Assembly (NCBI RefSeq): GCF_013870525.1 | Contig: NZ_JACBXD010000054.1 | Location: 1-54,511, forward strand | Direction: 5' to 3' | Source: Amycolatopsis pittospori | Lineage (GTDB): Bacteria > Actinomycetota > Actinomycetes > Mycobacteriales > Pseudonocardiaceae | Length of the DNA stretch: 54,511 bases | Shown: positions 9,228-17,865 of the stretch, piece after piece | How the letters are laid out: the number at the start of each line of letters is the position of its first letter | Numbering within the stretch: position 1 is the first letter of the stretch | Notes under the pieces: model-generated | Told to the model about the DNA's origin: nothing | Databases searched by the model: none | Seen by the model: only the letters and a program-made list of their open reading frames with translations | Translations under genes and position numbers: made by a program

Positions 9228-10727
9228 TCAGACCGTGACAGGGACGTTCTCGTCGGTCGCGACCGGAGCGGTCTTCTTGTCCCGCATCACCAGGAAGGCG
9301 ACCACCGCCGCGGCCAGCACGCCCACCGCGCTCACCAGGAACGTCGTCGACATCGCCGAGGTGAACGACTCGCGGGCCGCGGTGATCAGGCCCCCGTCAC
9401 CGGTGGCGAAGGCGTCGCCGATCGAGAGCCGTGCCTGCGCCGGGGCGGATTCGGGCATCTGCGAGGTGAACAGGGTGGAGACGACGCTGCCCAGGATCGC
9501 GATGCCGAGCGCGGCGCCCAGCTGCTGGATGGTGTCGTTGAGCGCCGAGCCGACGCCGGCCTGCTCCTCGGGGACCTCGCCCATCAGCGCCGCGATCGCC
9601 GCCGGCATCGCCAGCCCGCCGCCGGCGCCGAGCAGGAACAGCGCGATCGCGGGCAGGAGGAAGCCTTCGTTCGTCGACAGTGTCGCGAGCATCCCGAATC
9701 CGGCCGCCATCACCGCCATGCCGAACGTGGCCAGCGTGCGGTTGCCGATCTTCTGGCCCAGCGTGGCGCCGAGTGTGTTGCAGAGCAGCGAAGCGATCGC
9801 CATCGGGATGAACGCCAGACCTGCCTGGGTCGGCGTGTAGCCGAGGACGAACTGCAGGTACTGGGTCAGGAGCAGCAGCAGACCGCCGTTGCCGACCTGC
9901 ACCAGCGTGAGCGACAGGCTGCCGCCGCTGAAGTTGCGCTTGCGGAACAGCTTCAGCGGGACCATCGGCGACGGCGTGTGCCGCTCCCAGGACACGAAAC
10001 CGGCCAGGCTCACAACGGCGATCGTCAGGGGGATCAGCGTCCCCGCCTCGGTGATGCCGTGCTTGGGCAGTTCGATGATCGTCCAGACCAGTGCGGTCAT
10101 GCCGGTGGCGGAAAGGATCGCGCCGAGCGGGTCCGGCTTCTGCCAGGGGCCCCGGGACTCAGGCATCAGCGTGAGCGCCGCGATCACCGCGACGACGACG
10201 ATCGGCACGTTGATCAGGAACACCGCGCCCCACCAGAACCAGGCGATCAGCACGCCGCCCAGCACCGGGCCGCCGATCATGCCGAGCATCGCGACCGCGC
10301 TCCACGCCGCCATCGCCTTGCGGCGCTCTTCGTCGTCGAAGACGGTGATCAGGATCGACAGGGTGCTCGGCATGATCAGGGCGCCGCCGACGCCCATCAC
10401 CGCGCGGGCCAGGATCAGTTCGAGCGGGTTCGCGGCGAACGCGGCCACCAGTGACGCCACCCCGAACAGGGCGAGTCCGATGATCATCACCTTCCGGCGC
10501 CCGAAGCGGTCGCCGAGGCTTCCCGAAGTGAGCAGCAGGCCGGCGAACACCAGGATGTAGGAGTCCAGCACCCACTGCGTGTCCTGGGCGCTCGCCCCGA
10601 GGTCTTCGGCCAGCGGCGGCACGGCGACCGTCAGCACCATGTTGTCCACGACCAGCACGAGCGTGCTCAGGCAAAGGACGATCAGAATCCACCAGCGGCG
10701 CGGGTCGCGCCCTTGTGTCGAGTTCAT
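9228..10727 (-). CDS. MFS drug exporter, DHA2 (14-TM) type
   Basis: The ATG at 10727 gives 499 residues and is preceded by GGGGG; the longer frame upstream lacks a ribosome binding site. About 14 hydrophobic segments are present. MFS motif A appears as GSLGDRFGRRKVM after the second segment, and the motif C-like GGPVLGGVL lies in segment 5. DHA2 members are proton-coupled multidrug exporters (EmrB/QacA type). The C-terminus is short and basic. It is divergent from a TetR-family gene with repeated operator-like sequences between, so the pair is a likely drug-inducible resistance module. The substrate cannot be read from the sequence. Confidence 0.92.
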   Translation of the reverse strand: MNSTQGRDPRRWWILIVLCLSTLVLVVDNMVLTVAVPPLAEDLGASAQDTQWVLDSYILVFAGLLLTSGSLGDRFGRRKVMIIGLALFGVASLVAAFAANPLELILARAVMGVGGALIMPSTLSILITVFDDEERRKAMAAWSAVAMLGMIGGPVLGGVLIAWFWWGAVFLINVPIVVVAVIAALTLMPESRGPWQKPDPLGAILSATGMTALVWTIIELPKHGITEAGTLIPLTIAVVSLAGFVSWERHTPSPMVPLKLFRKRNFSGGSLSLTLVQVGNGGLLLLLTQYLQFVLGYTPTQAGLAFIPMAIASLLCNTLGATLGQKIGNRTLATFGMAVMAAGFGMLATLSTNEGFLLPAIALFLLGAGGGLAMPAAIAALMGEVPEEQAGVGSALNDTIQQLGAALGIAILGSVVSTLFTSQMPESAPAQARLSIGDAFATGDGGLITAARESFTSAMSTTFLVSAVGVLAAAVVAFLVMRDKKTAPVATDENVPVTV

Positions 10728-10748
10728 CGGATACCCCCGGAGAAGTAG

Positions 10749-10786
10749 TTGCGTACATTGTTCCGCTGTTGCGCACACTGTACGCA
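10749..10786. promoter_or_regulatory. Tandem operator in the MFS/TetR divergent region
   Basis: A 13-bp element TTGCG(T/C)ACA(T/C)TGT occurs at 10749-10761 and again at 10769-10781, two helical turns apart. The second copy lies in a near-palindrome, TGCGCACACTGTACGCA (10770-10786), typical in size for TetR-family dimers. It lies between the starts at 10727 (-) and 10836 (+), so binding could repress both genes. Confidence 0.6.
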
Positions 10787-10835
10787 GAAGCTCGCAGCGT
10801 GCGCAAGGGGGCACGTCGTGCGCTAAAATGAGGGC

Positions 10836-11567
10836 ATGTCAGTCGAGGAGCAGCCGATCCAGTCGGTGTGGACCCGTCCCCGCCGGAAGCGTGACCAGCC
10901 CGCGTTGAGTCAGGCGCAGATCGTCGCCGAGGCCGTCCGGCTCTTGGACGTCGAAGGCGTCGACGCGCTGAGCATGCGCAGGCTGGGGACCGCGCTGAAC
11001 GCGGGCGCGACGTCGCTCTACCGGCACGTGGCCAACCGTGACGAGCTGATCGAGCTGGTCGTCGACGAGGTCTACGGCGAGATCACCGTGCCGGACGGCG
11101 ACGACCCGGCACGGTGGCGCGAAGGCGCCATTGTCGGTGCGCAGAGCGTGCGGGCGATGATCCTGCGGCACCCGTGGATCGCCTCGTTGCTCGGCTCGGT
11201 CGGCCTGTCGTACCTCGGACCGAACGTCATGCGGCTCAACGAGCGGCTGCTGGCCGTCTTCGTGAGCGCGGGATTCCCCGGCGACGAGGCGGAACAGGCG
11301 ATCAGCGCCGTCATCTCCTATGTCATCGGCATGGGGACGAGCGAGGCGGCCTGGCTCACGACGATCGCGAAAAGCGGTCGAAGCGAGCGTGAATGGGCGA
11401 AGGAACTGCGTCCCGCCGTCGAGGAGGCGGCGCGGGACCATCCGCACCAGCGGGCACGCCTCGTCCACGACGACGTCGAGGCCGACCCGGAGCTGCTCCG
11501 GGACGAGAAGTTCCGCTATGGGCTGGACAGGATGCTCGACGGGTTGGAGACCAGGCTCAAACGGTGA
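10836..11567 (+). CDS. TetR-family transcriptional repressor
   Basis: This 243-residue protein has an N-terminal TetR helix-turn-helix: LSQAQIVAEAVRLLDVEGVDALSMRRLGTALNAGATSLYRHVANRDELIELVVDEVY (about residues 24-80). The C-terminal part looks like the TetR_C ligand-binding domain of TetR-like drug repressors. ATG start at 10836; the extended basic N-terminus (RPRRKRDQ) may add DNA contacts. It is divergent from the DHA2 exporter, which is its probable target, with autoregulation through the sites at 10749-10786. Its 3' end overlaps the convergent IclR gene by 11 bp. The inducer is unknown. Confidence 0.93.
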   Translation: MSVEEQPIQSVWTRPRRKRDQPALSQAQIVAEAVRLLDVEGVDALSMRRLGTALNAGATSLYRHVANRDELIELVVDEVYGEITVPDGDDPARWREGAIVGAQSVRAMILRHPWIASLLGSVGLSYLGPNVMRLNERLLAVFVSAGFPGDEAEQAISAVISYVIGMGTSEAAWLTTIAKSGRSEREWAKELRPAVEEAARDHPHQRARLVHDDVEADPELLRDEKFRYGLDRMLDGLETRLKR

Positions 11568-12333
11568 CCCCGTCACGCGTGAGGGTGGAACCGAGCGAGG
11601 TCGCGATCCGCTGCACCGCGGGCGCGATCCGCTCGACGGCCTCCATCGTCAGCCGTCCCGAAGGTCCGGACACCGAAACCGCGGCCGGCACCGGCGCGCC
11701 CGGGACCGCGACGGCCACGCAGCGGACGCCGAGTTCCTGTTCGGCCTCGTCGAGCGCGTAGCCCTGCTGGGCGATCTTCGCCAGCTCACGCAGCAGCGCG
11801 TCCTGGTCGGTGAAGGTGTGCTCGGTGTACGAAGGCATGCCCGTCCGCGAGAGCAGCGCCGTGACGTCGTCGGACGGCAGATGCGCGAGCATCGCCTTCC
11901 CGACACCGGTGCCGTGCGGCAGGAGACGCCGTCCGACCTCGGTGAACATCCGCATCGAGTGCTTCGACGGCACCTGGGCGACGTAGACGACCTCGTCCCG
12001 CTCCAGCACCGCGAGGTTCGCCGTCTCGCCGACCTCGTCGACCAGTTCCGCGAGCAGTGGCCGTGCCCACGAGCCGAACTGCATGCTGGCGTTCTCGCCC
12101 AGCCGGATGAGCCGGGCACCCAGCGCGTACCGGCGGTTGGTGTTCTGCCGGACGTACCCCAGATCCACCAGCGTCCTGATCAGGCGATGGATGGTCGGCA
12201 TCGGCAGCCCCGACAGGGTGGCCAGCTCCGAAAGACTGGCCTCGCCCCCGGTGTCCGCGAGATGCTCGAGGAGCTCGAAGGCCCGTTGCAGGGACTGGAC
12301 GCCGCCGTCGCGTCCGTTCTTCTCCGCCGCCAC
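11557..12333 (-). CDS. IclR-family regulator, AllR-like
   Basis: The GTG at 12333 gives 258 residues and has a strong site (AAGGAGGGCCAC) upstream; the longer frame does not. The N-terminal winged helix is VQSLQRAFELLEHLADTGGEASLSELATLSGLPMPTIHRLIRTLVDLGYV, followed by the IclR effector domain (GRRLLPHGTGVGKAMLA, AVAVPGAPVPAAVSVSGP). It is divergent from malate synthase. In Streptomyces coelicolor the IclR-family protein AllR controls allantoin catabolism and is encoded near a malate synthase and allantoin genes. With allB and alc in this window, an AllR role sensing allantoin or glyoxylate is the best inference. A palindrome 27 bp upstream suggests autoregulation. Confidence 0.9.
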   Translation of the reverse strand: MAAEKNGRDGGVQSLQRAFELLEHLADTGGEASLSELATLSGLPMPTIHRLIRTLVDLGYVRQNTNRRYALGARLIRLGENASMQFGSWARPLLAELVDEVGETANLAVLERDEVVYVAQVPSKHSMRMFTEVGRRLLPHGTGVGKAMLAHLPSDDVTALLSRTGMPSYTEHTFTDQDALLRELAKIAQQGYALDEAEQELGVRCVAVAVPGAPVPAAVSVSGPSGRLTMEAVERIAPAVQRIATSLGSTLTRDGVTV

Positions 12334-12359
12334 GTGGCCCTCCTTACGTCGGCGTTGAT

Positions 12360-12377
12360 GTTCCGCTATGCAGAAAC
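12360..12377. promoter_or_regulatory. Candidate AllR-type operator between IclR gene and aceB
   Basis: The sequence GTTCCGCTATGCAGAAAC is an imperfect palindrome 27 bp upstream of the IclR gene and about 90 bp upstream of aceB. Its core TTCCGCTATGCAGAA matches the perfect palindrome upstream of allB (36416-36430) at 10 of 15 positions, including both outer half-sites. A shared site for the IclR-family protein is proposed from this similarity. Confidence 0.5.
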
Positions 12378-12465
12378 TATAGTCCGTCATGTAAAACCGT
12401 AGGGACGTCTTGTATTAAGGATGTCACTGTCTATAGCCGATCTTTTCCGACGCGGGGTGTTTCAC

Positions 12466-14052
12466 ATGTCTGACCAGATCTCAGCCCAGGTGCTCGGTGC
12501 GCCCGTCGAGCGTGGAGGCGAGATCCTCACGCCGGAGGCACTCGCCTTCCTCGCCGGCCTGCACGAAGCCTTCGCCTCCCGCCGCGACGAGTTGTTGCAG
12601 GCCCGGAGCAAGCGCCGCGAAGAGGCCCGGACCACCGGCAAACTCGACTTCCTGCCCGAGACCAAGGAGATCCGCGAGGGCGACTGGCGGGTGGCCGAGG
12701 CCCCGCCCGCGCTGCGCGATCGCCGCGTCGAGATCACCGGTCCGACCGACCGCAAGATGACCATCAACGCGCTGAACTCCGGCGCCAAGGTCTGGCTCGC
12801 CGACCTCGAGGACGCCAACACGCCGCACTGGGCGAACGTCGTCTCCGGCCAGGTCAACCTGTACGACGCCATCCGCGAGAACATCACGCTGGAGAGCGGC
12901 GGCAAGAGCTACGCGCTGAAGGACGACGTCGAGCACGCGACCATCGTCGTCCGCCCGCGTGGCTGGCACCTCGACGAGCGCGGCCTCTCCTTCGGCGGGC
13001 GCCAGGCCGTCGGCGCGCTGGTCGACTTCGGCCTGCACTTCTTCCACAACGCGCAGGAACTGCTCAACCGCGGTAAGGGCCCGTACTACTACCTGCCGAA
13101 GATGGAGAGCCACCTCGAAGCCCGGCTCTGGAACGACGTCTTCACCCACTCGGAGAAGACACTCGGCATCGAGCACGGCACCGTCCGCGCGACCGTGCTG
13201 ATCGAGACCATCCCGGCCGCGTTCGAGATGGAGGAGATCCTCTACGAACTGCGCGAGCACGCCTCCGGCCTGAACGCCGGCCGCTGGGACTACCTGTTCA
13301 GCGTCATCAAGTACTTCCGCGACGCGGGCGAGAAGTTCGTGCTGCCGGACCGCAACTCGGTCACCATGACCGCGCCGTTCATGCGCGCCTACACCGAACT
13401 GCTGGTGCGCACCTGCCACAAGCGCGGCGCGTTCGCGATCGGCGGCATGGCCGCGTTCATCCCGAACCGCAAGGACCCCGAGGTCACCGCGGCCGCGCTC
13501 GACAAGGTCCGCGCGGACAAGAGCCGTGAGGCCGGCGACGGTTTCGACGGTTCTTGGGTCGCGCACCCCGGCATGGTCGACATCTGCCGCGAGGAGTTCG
13601 ACAAGGTCCTCGGCGACAAGCCGAACCAGCTCGACCGCACCCGCGACGAGGTCTCCGTGACCGCGGACCAGCTGCTCGACGCGGCCTCGACTCCGGGGAG
13701 CGCGACCGCCGCCGGTCTGCGTGCGGCCGTCGACGTCGGCATCCGCTACATCGCCTCCTGGCTGGGCGGCAACGGCGCGGCGGCGATCCACAACCTGATG
13801 GAGGACGCGGCCACCGCGGAGATCTCGCGTTCGCAGGTCTGGCAGTGGGTGCGCAACGGCACGCAGCTCGACACCGGCGACAAGGTGACCGAGGAACTGG
13901 TGCGTGGCGTGCTGGCCGAGGTCCGCGGCGAACTGGCCGCCGAGATCAAGCCGGAGCTGCTGGAACCCGCCGTCGAGCTGTTCGAGCAGGTCGCGCTCGC
14001 CGACGAGTTCCCGGACTTCCTGACGCTGCCCGCCTACGAGCGGATCAAGTAG
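12466..14052 (+). CDS. aceB: Malate synthase A
   Basis: This 528-residue cytosolic enzyme condenses glyoxylate with acetyl-CoA to malate (EC 2.3.3.9). The size and motifs fit the A isoform: RRVEITGPTDRKMTINALNSGAKVWLADLEDANTPHW, VVRPRGWHL, YYYLPKMESHLEARLWNDVF, TVLIETIPAAFEMEEILYELREH, GLNAGRWDYLFS and MRAYTELLVRTCHKRGAFAIGGMAAFIP. The ATG at 12466 follows GGGGTG; a frame from 12421 lacks such a site. There is no isocitrate lyase in the window, but uric acid catabolism supplies glyoxylate. With the divergent AllR-like regulator, a role in assimilating purine-derived glyoxylate is more likely than the classical glyoxylate shunt. It is followed 4 bp later by a CitE-like gene. Confidence 0.97.
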   Translation: MSDQISAQVLGAPVERGGEILTPEALAFLAGLHEAFASRRDELLQARSKRREEARTTGKLDFLPETKEIREGDWRVAEAPPALRDRRVEITGPTDRKMTINALNSGAKVWLADLEDANTPHWANVVSGQVNLYDAIRENITLESGGKSYALKDDVEHATIVVRPRGWHLDERGLSFGGRQAVGALVDFGLHFFHNAQELLNRGKGPYYYLPKMESHLEARLWNDVFTHSEKTLGIEHGTVRATVLIETIPAAFEMEEILYELREHASGLNAGRWDYLFSVIKYFRDAGEKFVLPDRNSVTMTAPFMRAYTELLVRTCHKRGAFAIGGMAAFIPNRKDPEVTAAALDKVRADKSREAGDGFDGSWVAHPGMVDICREEFDKVLGDKPNQLDRTRDEVSVTADQLLDAASTPGSATAAGLRAAVDVGIRYIASWLGGNGAAAIHNLMEDAATAEISRSQVWQWVRNGTQLDTGDKVTEELVRGVLAEVRGELAAEIKPELLEPAVELFEQVALADEFPDFLTLPAYERIK

Positions 14053-14056
14053 AGCG

Positions 14057-15253
14057 ATGGGGAACGGGCGGCTCACCGAGGACGTCTACACCACCGCTGA
14101 CGCGCGCCTCGCAGAGGCGGACGCGCGCGTCGCGGCCAAGTACCCCGGCGAGCCGCCCGGCCGCCAGCCCGTGCACACCGTGTACGTGCCCGCGTCGCGG
14201 TACAAGACGCGGCTCGTGGCGGACTGGGGCAAGCAGGCGCTGCGGGTCTTCGGCGAGCACGCCGACGAACTCGGGCTGGACGCGGACGTCGCCGACCGTG
14301 TCCGCACCAAACTGCTGACCGAGCCGATCGAGGATCTGCGGATCGATTTCGAGGACGGCTACGGCAAACCGGGTGACGACGAGGAGGACGCCACCGCGCT
14401 CGCCGCGGGGCGGACCCTCGCCGTCACGGGCGGCACGCCGTTCGTCGGCATCCGGTTCAAGAGCTTCGAAGCGGCGACCCGGCGTCGCGGCATCCGCACG
14501 CTGGATCTCTTTTTGGCCGGGCTGCTGGAAAGCGGTCCGCTGCCCGACGGCTTCGTCGTCACGCTGCCGAAGGTGACCGCCGTCGAGCAGGTCGAAGTCG
14601 CGGCGGATGTCCTGGAGCGCCTCGAATCCGCGTACGGCCTGCCCGAGGGCGCGCTGCGGTTCGAAGTCCAGATCGAGACCGCCCAGTCCATTGTGGACGT
14701 CGATGGTACGGCGGCCGTGCCGCGGATCATCCAAGCCGCACGCGGCCGGTGCTCGGGCTTGCACTACGGGACTTACGACTACAGCGCGGGTCTCGGCATC
14801 AGCGCCGAGTATCAGAGCATGGAGCATCCGGCCGCCGATTTCGCCAAGCAGTTCATGCAGGTTTCCGCCGCGGGCACCGGTGTCCGGCTCTCCGACGGCT
14901 CGACGAACAAGCTGCCCGTCGGTGACGCGATCCTCCCGGCCTGGCGTGAGCACCTGCGACTGGTCCGGCGTTCGCTGGAGCGCGGTTTCTACCAGGGCTG
15001 GGATCTGCATCCGCATCAGCTTCCGACGCGGTTCGCCGCGACGTACGCGTTCTTCCGTCAAGGTCTTCCCGCGGCGCTGGGACGGTTGCGGGACTACGCG
15101 GACCAAACCGATCGTGGCGTGCTGGACGAGCCGGCGACGGCGCAGGCTTTGGCGAGTTTCCTGGTGCGAGGCCTGGATTGTGGCGCCGTCGACGAAGGTG
15201 AACTCTCGTTCTCGCGGTCCGAATTGGACAAGTACGCACGACGCGTGGTGTGA
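14057..15253 (+). CDS. CitE-like aldolase/lyase superfamily protein (DUF6986)
   Basis: This 398-residue protein starts 4 bp after the aceB stop, so it is translationally coupled. It looks like a distant member of the HpcH/HpaI aldolase / citrate lyase beta superfamily. An acidic metal-binding-type stretch LRIDFEDGYG is at about residue 95, then FVGIRFKSF, FVVTLPKV, RFEVQIETAQSIVDVDG (barrel Glu), SGLHYGTYDYSAGLGISAEYQ and a late FYQGWDLHPHQLPTRFAA. Superfamily members make or cleave C-C bonds of acyl-CoA or keto acids (citryl-CoA, malyl-CoA). The coupling to malate synthase suggests a substrate related to malate, glyoxylate or ureidoglycolate. The reaction is unknown; the DUF6986 name is from memory. 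Confidence 0.8.
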   Translation: MGNGRLTEDVYTTADARLAEADARVAAKYPGEPPGRQPVHTVYVPASRYKTRLVADWGKQALRVFGEHADELGLDADVADRVRTKLLTEPIEDLRIDFEDGYGKPGDDEEDATALAAGRTLAVTGGTPFVGIRFKSFEAATRRRGIRTLDLFLAGLLESGPLPDGFVVTLPKVTAVEQVEVAADVLERLESAYGLPEGALRFEVQIETAQSIVDVDGTAAVPRIIQAARGRCSGLHYGTYDYSAGLGISAEYQSMEHPAADFAKQFMQVSAAGTGVRLSDGSTNKLPVGDAILPAWREHLRLVRRSLERGFYQGWDLHPHQLPTRFAATYAFFRQGLPAALGRLRDYADQTDRGVLDEPATAQALASFLVRGLDCGAVDEGELSFSRSELDKYARRVV

Positions 15254-15305
15254 GCAGCGGCTGAGGGAGCGTCTCTCGTGGCAGGCGTTCCCTCAGCCGC
15301 TGCTC
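15252..15305. terminator. Hairpin terminator after aceB-DUF6986 operon
   Basis: Arms 15252-15274 and 15283-15305 pair over 23 bp with two wobbles and close an 8-nt loop. The left arm begins inside the TGA stop codon of the CitE-like gene. It lies between this gene and a convergent small membrane-protein gene, so it could serve both. Confidence 0.7.
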
Positions 15306-15318
15306 GGCCCGTGCCGAC

Positions 15319-15660
15319 TCAGTTCGCCGGCCGCGGGTCGGTTTCTTCCCGGTGGTGGACGGATCTCGCGACGAGCGCCAGCATGGCGAGCTGACCTGCG
15401 ATCGTTCCGGCCGTCGCCCACGTCGGGAAGGTGGCCGGAACCACCTGCAACGTCAGCGCCGGACCGAGAACGGCTCCGAACACCACCAGCGTGTCGAGGA
15501 TCGTGGTGAGCAGCCGGTGTGTCTGGCTCGCCGGCACCGCCGCTTCCGCCTTCAACTCCGACGTCTCGATCCTGACGCGCGCGAGCCGGGTCGGTGTTCC
15601 TTCCCAGCTCATCATCATTTCGTCGGGCGTGTCGTCCACGCCCTCGATTTCAGCACCCAT
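15319..15660 (-). CDS. Small two-TM membrane protein, unknown function
   Basis: This 113-residue protein has an acidic, Met-rich N-terminal half (MGAEIEGVDDTPDEMMMSWEG). Two hydrophobic stretches follow, LLTTILDTLVVFGAVLGPALTL and ATAGTIAGQLAMLALVA, with a short charged tail HHREETDPRPAN. AAGGGG lies about 9 nt upstream of the ATG. No family is recognised. It is convergent with the aceB operon and isolated from other minus-strand genes. The arrangement suggests a single-gene unit. Confidence 0.6.
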   Translation of the reverse strand: MGAEIEGVDDTPDEMMMSWEGTPTRLARVRIETSELKAEAAVPASQTHRLLTTILDTLVVFGAVLGPALTLQVVPATFPTWATAGTIAGQLAMLALVARSVHHREETDPRPAN

Positions 15661-16030
15661 GCGTTGTGCCCCTTTCTTGCCCAGTCAGGCGAGCCGGGGT
15701 CGGCGCGTCAAGCTGGGGACCACACTGGGGACAGTCGAGCCCGTTGCTCGGCTGTGAAGGCGACCAATCAACTCCCCCGACTTGGCCGGTCGCCTTCTCC
15801 CCTTCGGGAGCCCTCGTGCGTGAAAGCTGTGGTCGCGCTTTCGTGGTGGTACCCGCCGCATGGTGACGGGCCTGCATGAGGGTTGCTGTCGTGGCGCTTA
15901 CTGTAGCGCCGGTCACAGTGCCTCGACAACCCATTCCACACAGATTCGGTGTCGAAAATGTGGTGAACAAGAACCTTCTGTGCCATGATTACGTGCGCGG
16001 CGCTCTGGGCCGCAGGGGAAAGGAGCGGGT
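15661..16030. other. Intergenic region with hairpins
   Basis: These 370 bp carry no supportable gene; short frames here lack ribosome binding sites. A perfect 10-bp stem (15756-15765 with 15788-15797, loop 22 nt) is followed by a 5-bp stem-loop at 15797-15810. A GGCGCT/AGCGCC hairpin is at 15893-15910, and CTGGGGAC occurs twice near 15713-15733. The last 100 bp are comparatively AT-rich and probably hold the promoter of the ribbon-helix-helix gene. No tRNA fold was seen. Confidence 0.5.
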
Positions 16031-16276
16031 ATGCCATCGGTTGAAGAGACCGCGACCGGCCGTCCCGCGGTGGTCGATCGCGTCAATGTCGCGCTGATCG
16101 CCGAGGCGGTCGACGCCCTGGGCAAACTGCAGGAGCGCACGGGCTTGAAGAAGGTCGACCTGGTCAACCGGGCGTTGCTGATCTACGAGTTCGTGGACGC
16201 CGAACTCCGCGCGGGCAAGCAGGTCGTGCTGCGCGATCCGGACGGGCAGGACCAGCTGGTGAAGATCTTTCTCTGA
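16031..16276 (+). CDS. Small ribbon-helix-helix-like protein
   Basis: This 81-residue protein has an ATG start preceded by AGGGGAAAGGAG. Its centre, VDRVNVALIAEAVDALGKLQERTGLKKVDLVNRALLIYEFVDAEL, looks like a CopG/MetJ-type ribbon-helix-helix DNA-binding fold: a short beta strand, then two helices. The tail RAGKQVVLRDPDGQDQLVKIFL is conserved-looking in actinobacterial small proteins of this kind. It sits 38 bp upstream of the dicarboxylate symporter on the same strand and could regulate it. No antitoxin partner toxin is adjacent. The fold is inferred from pattern only. Confidence 0.65.
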   Translation: MPSVEETATGRPAVVDRVNVALIAEAVDALGKLQERTGLKKVDLVNRALLIYEFVDAELRAGKQVVLRDPDGQDQLVKIFL

Positions 16277-16314
16277 GTAACACCGGTGGAACATTCACCG
16301 CTTAGGTTCCGCAC

Positions 16315-17613
16315 ATGTCGAAACCTGGTGGGCGCTGGTACAAGTCGCTCTTCGTGCAACTGCTGGTCGCGGTCGTCGCCGGTGTCCTGATCGGACACCT
16401 CTGGCCGGGCCTCGGCGCCGGCCTGAAACCGGTCGGCGACGGCTTCATCCGGCTGATCAAAATGATCATCGCGCCGCTGATCTTCTGTGTCGTGGTCACC
16501 GGGATCGCCGCCGTCGGCGACCTGAAATCCGTTGGCCGGATCGGGCTGAAGGCGCTCCTGTACTTCGAGATCGTCACGACGTTCGCGCTCGTGTTCGGGC
16601 TCCTGATCGCCAACGTGTTCCGGCCGGGCGACGGGCTCGACATCGATCCCGCGACGCTCGATCCGAACGCGGTGGAGAAGAAGACCGCAGGCGGCCAGCT
16701 GCCGTCGATCGGCGACTTCCTGCTGCACACGATCCCGGACAGCGTCATCAACGCCTTCGCCGAGAACCAGCTACTGCAGGTGCTGGTGTTCGCCGTGTTC
16801 TTCGGTCTCGCGCTCGCCGCGATCGGCCGGGAACGCGCGCCGCTGGTACTCGGGTTCGTCGATCAGGTCCAGCAGATCATCTTCAAGGTGATGGGCTGGA
16901 TCATGCGCGTCGCGCCACTCGGTGCGTTCGGCGCGATGGCTTTCATCATCGGCCAATACGGGATCTCGACGCTCGGGACCTACGCGAAACTCATCGCCGC
17001 CTGCTACGGCGCCGGACTGCTGTTCGTCCTGATCCTGGCCGCGATCGCCCGGTTCTACGCGGGTGTCTCGGTCTGGCGCTTCCTTCGCTACGCCCGCGAG
17101 GAATTCCTGCTGGCCCTCGGCACGGCCTCGACCGAGTCCGTGATGCCGCGGATCATGACGAAACTGACCGACGCCGGTTGCTCCCGAGCGGCAACCGGAC
17201 TCGTCGTACCGACCGGCTACTCCTTCAACCTCGACGGCGCGACGATCTACCTTTCGATCTGCACCGTCTTCCTGGCGCAGGCGTTCGGTGTCGACATGTC
17301 GCTCGGCCAGCAGCTACTGGCCGTCGGGATCCTGATGCTGACTTCGAAGGGAATGGCCGGCGTGCCCGGCTCGTCGTTCCTCGCCCTGTCCGCGACCGCC
17401 GCCGCGATCGGCGCGTTCCCGGTGGCCGGGGTGGCTCTGCTGCTGGGCGCGGACCGGCTGATGGACTCGATGCGCGTTTTCGTGAACCTGCTGGGGAACT
17501 GCGTGGCGACGTTCGTGGTCGCGAAGTCGGAGAAACAGCTGGACCGGGAGAAGATGGTGGCGGTGCTGGAAAAGCGGGAACCGGCGGCCGCGGGTGGTGG
17601 GCTGGTGTCGTGA
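16315..17613 (+). CDS. Dicarboxylate/amino acid:cation symporter (DAACS, DctA/GltP-like)
   Basis: This 432-residue membrane protein of the DAACS family imports C4-dicarboxylates, or glutamate/aspartate, with protons or sodium. Family hallmarks are visible: FIRLIKMIIAPLIFCVVVTGIAAVGDLKSVGRIG, the serine-rich hairpin LALGTASTESVMPRIMTKL, PTGYSFNLDGATIYLSICTVFLAQAFGVDM, and LTSKGMAGVPGSSFLAL followed by GADRLMDSMRVFVNLLGNCVATFVV. The TASTESVMPR version and the context of malate synthase favour malate/succinate/fumarate (DctA-type) over glutamate. That is inference. The ATG start is 38 bp after the RHH gene. No obvious terminator is seen downstream. Confidence 0.92.
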   Translation: MSKPGGRWYKSLFVQLLVAVVAGVLIGHLWPGLGAGLKPVGDGFIRLIKMIIAPLIFCVVVTGIAAVGDLKSVGRIGLKALLYFEIVTTFALVFGLLIANVFRPGDGLDIDPATLDPNAVEKKTAGGQLPSIGDFLLHTIPDSVINAFAENQLLQVLVFAVFFGLALAAIGRERAPLVLGFVDQVQQIIFKVMGWIMRVAPLGAFGAMAFIIGQYGISTLGTYAKLIAACYGAGLLFVLILAAIARFYAGVSVWRFLRYAREEFLLALGTASTESVMPRIMTKLTDAGCSRAATGLVVPTGYSFNLDGATIYLSICTVFLAQAFGVDMSLGQQLLAVGILMLTSKGMAGVPGSSFLALSATAAAIGAFPVAGVALLLGADRLMDSMRVFVNLLGNCVATFVVAKSEKQLDREKMVAVLEKREPAAAGGGLVS

Positions 17614-17865
17614 GGGGTGCGCGAGATCCGTCTCTAAGCACGCGAGTCGCGCCTTCGCCCCGACCGCCACATCAGGGACGCCTCGCCCATCATCGGCCCA
17701 GCTCCCGACCACGACAGGCCGGTCAAGTGTTCACGATGTCCTGAACTCGGGCATCGCGTTCTAACGTCACTGCCACTCGTTACCCACATGACATGGTGCG
17801 GTCGGGTGGGCATGCCGAAGGGCCCGTCGCCGGTGCGGCAGACAGGCTCTTCGGGTCGTGCGGGG

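Noticed and set aside
15661..16030. tRNA or small RNA gene
   Set aside because: No cloverleaf, T-loop sequence or anticodon arm could be made. Only short unrelated hairpins are present.
16031..16276. Toxin-antitoxin module based on the RHH-like protein
   Set aside because: The adjacent gene is a transporter, and no small toxin frame with a ribosome site lies within 300 bp on either side.
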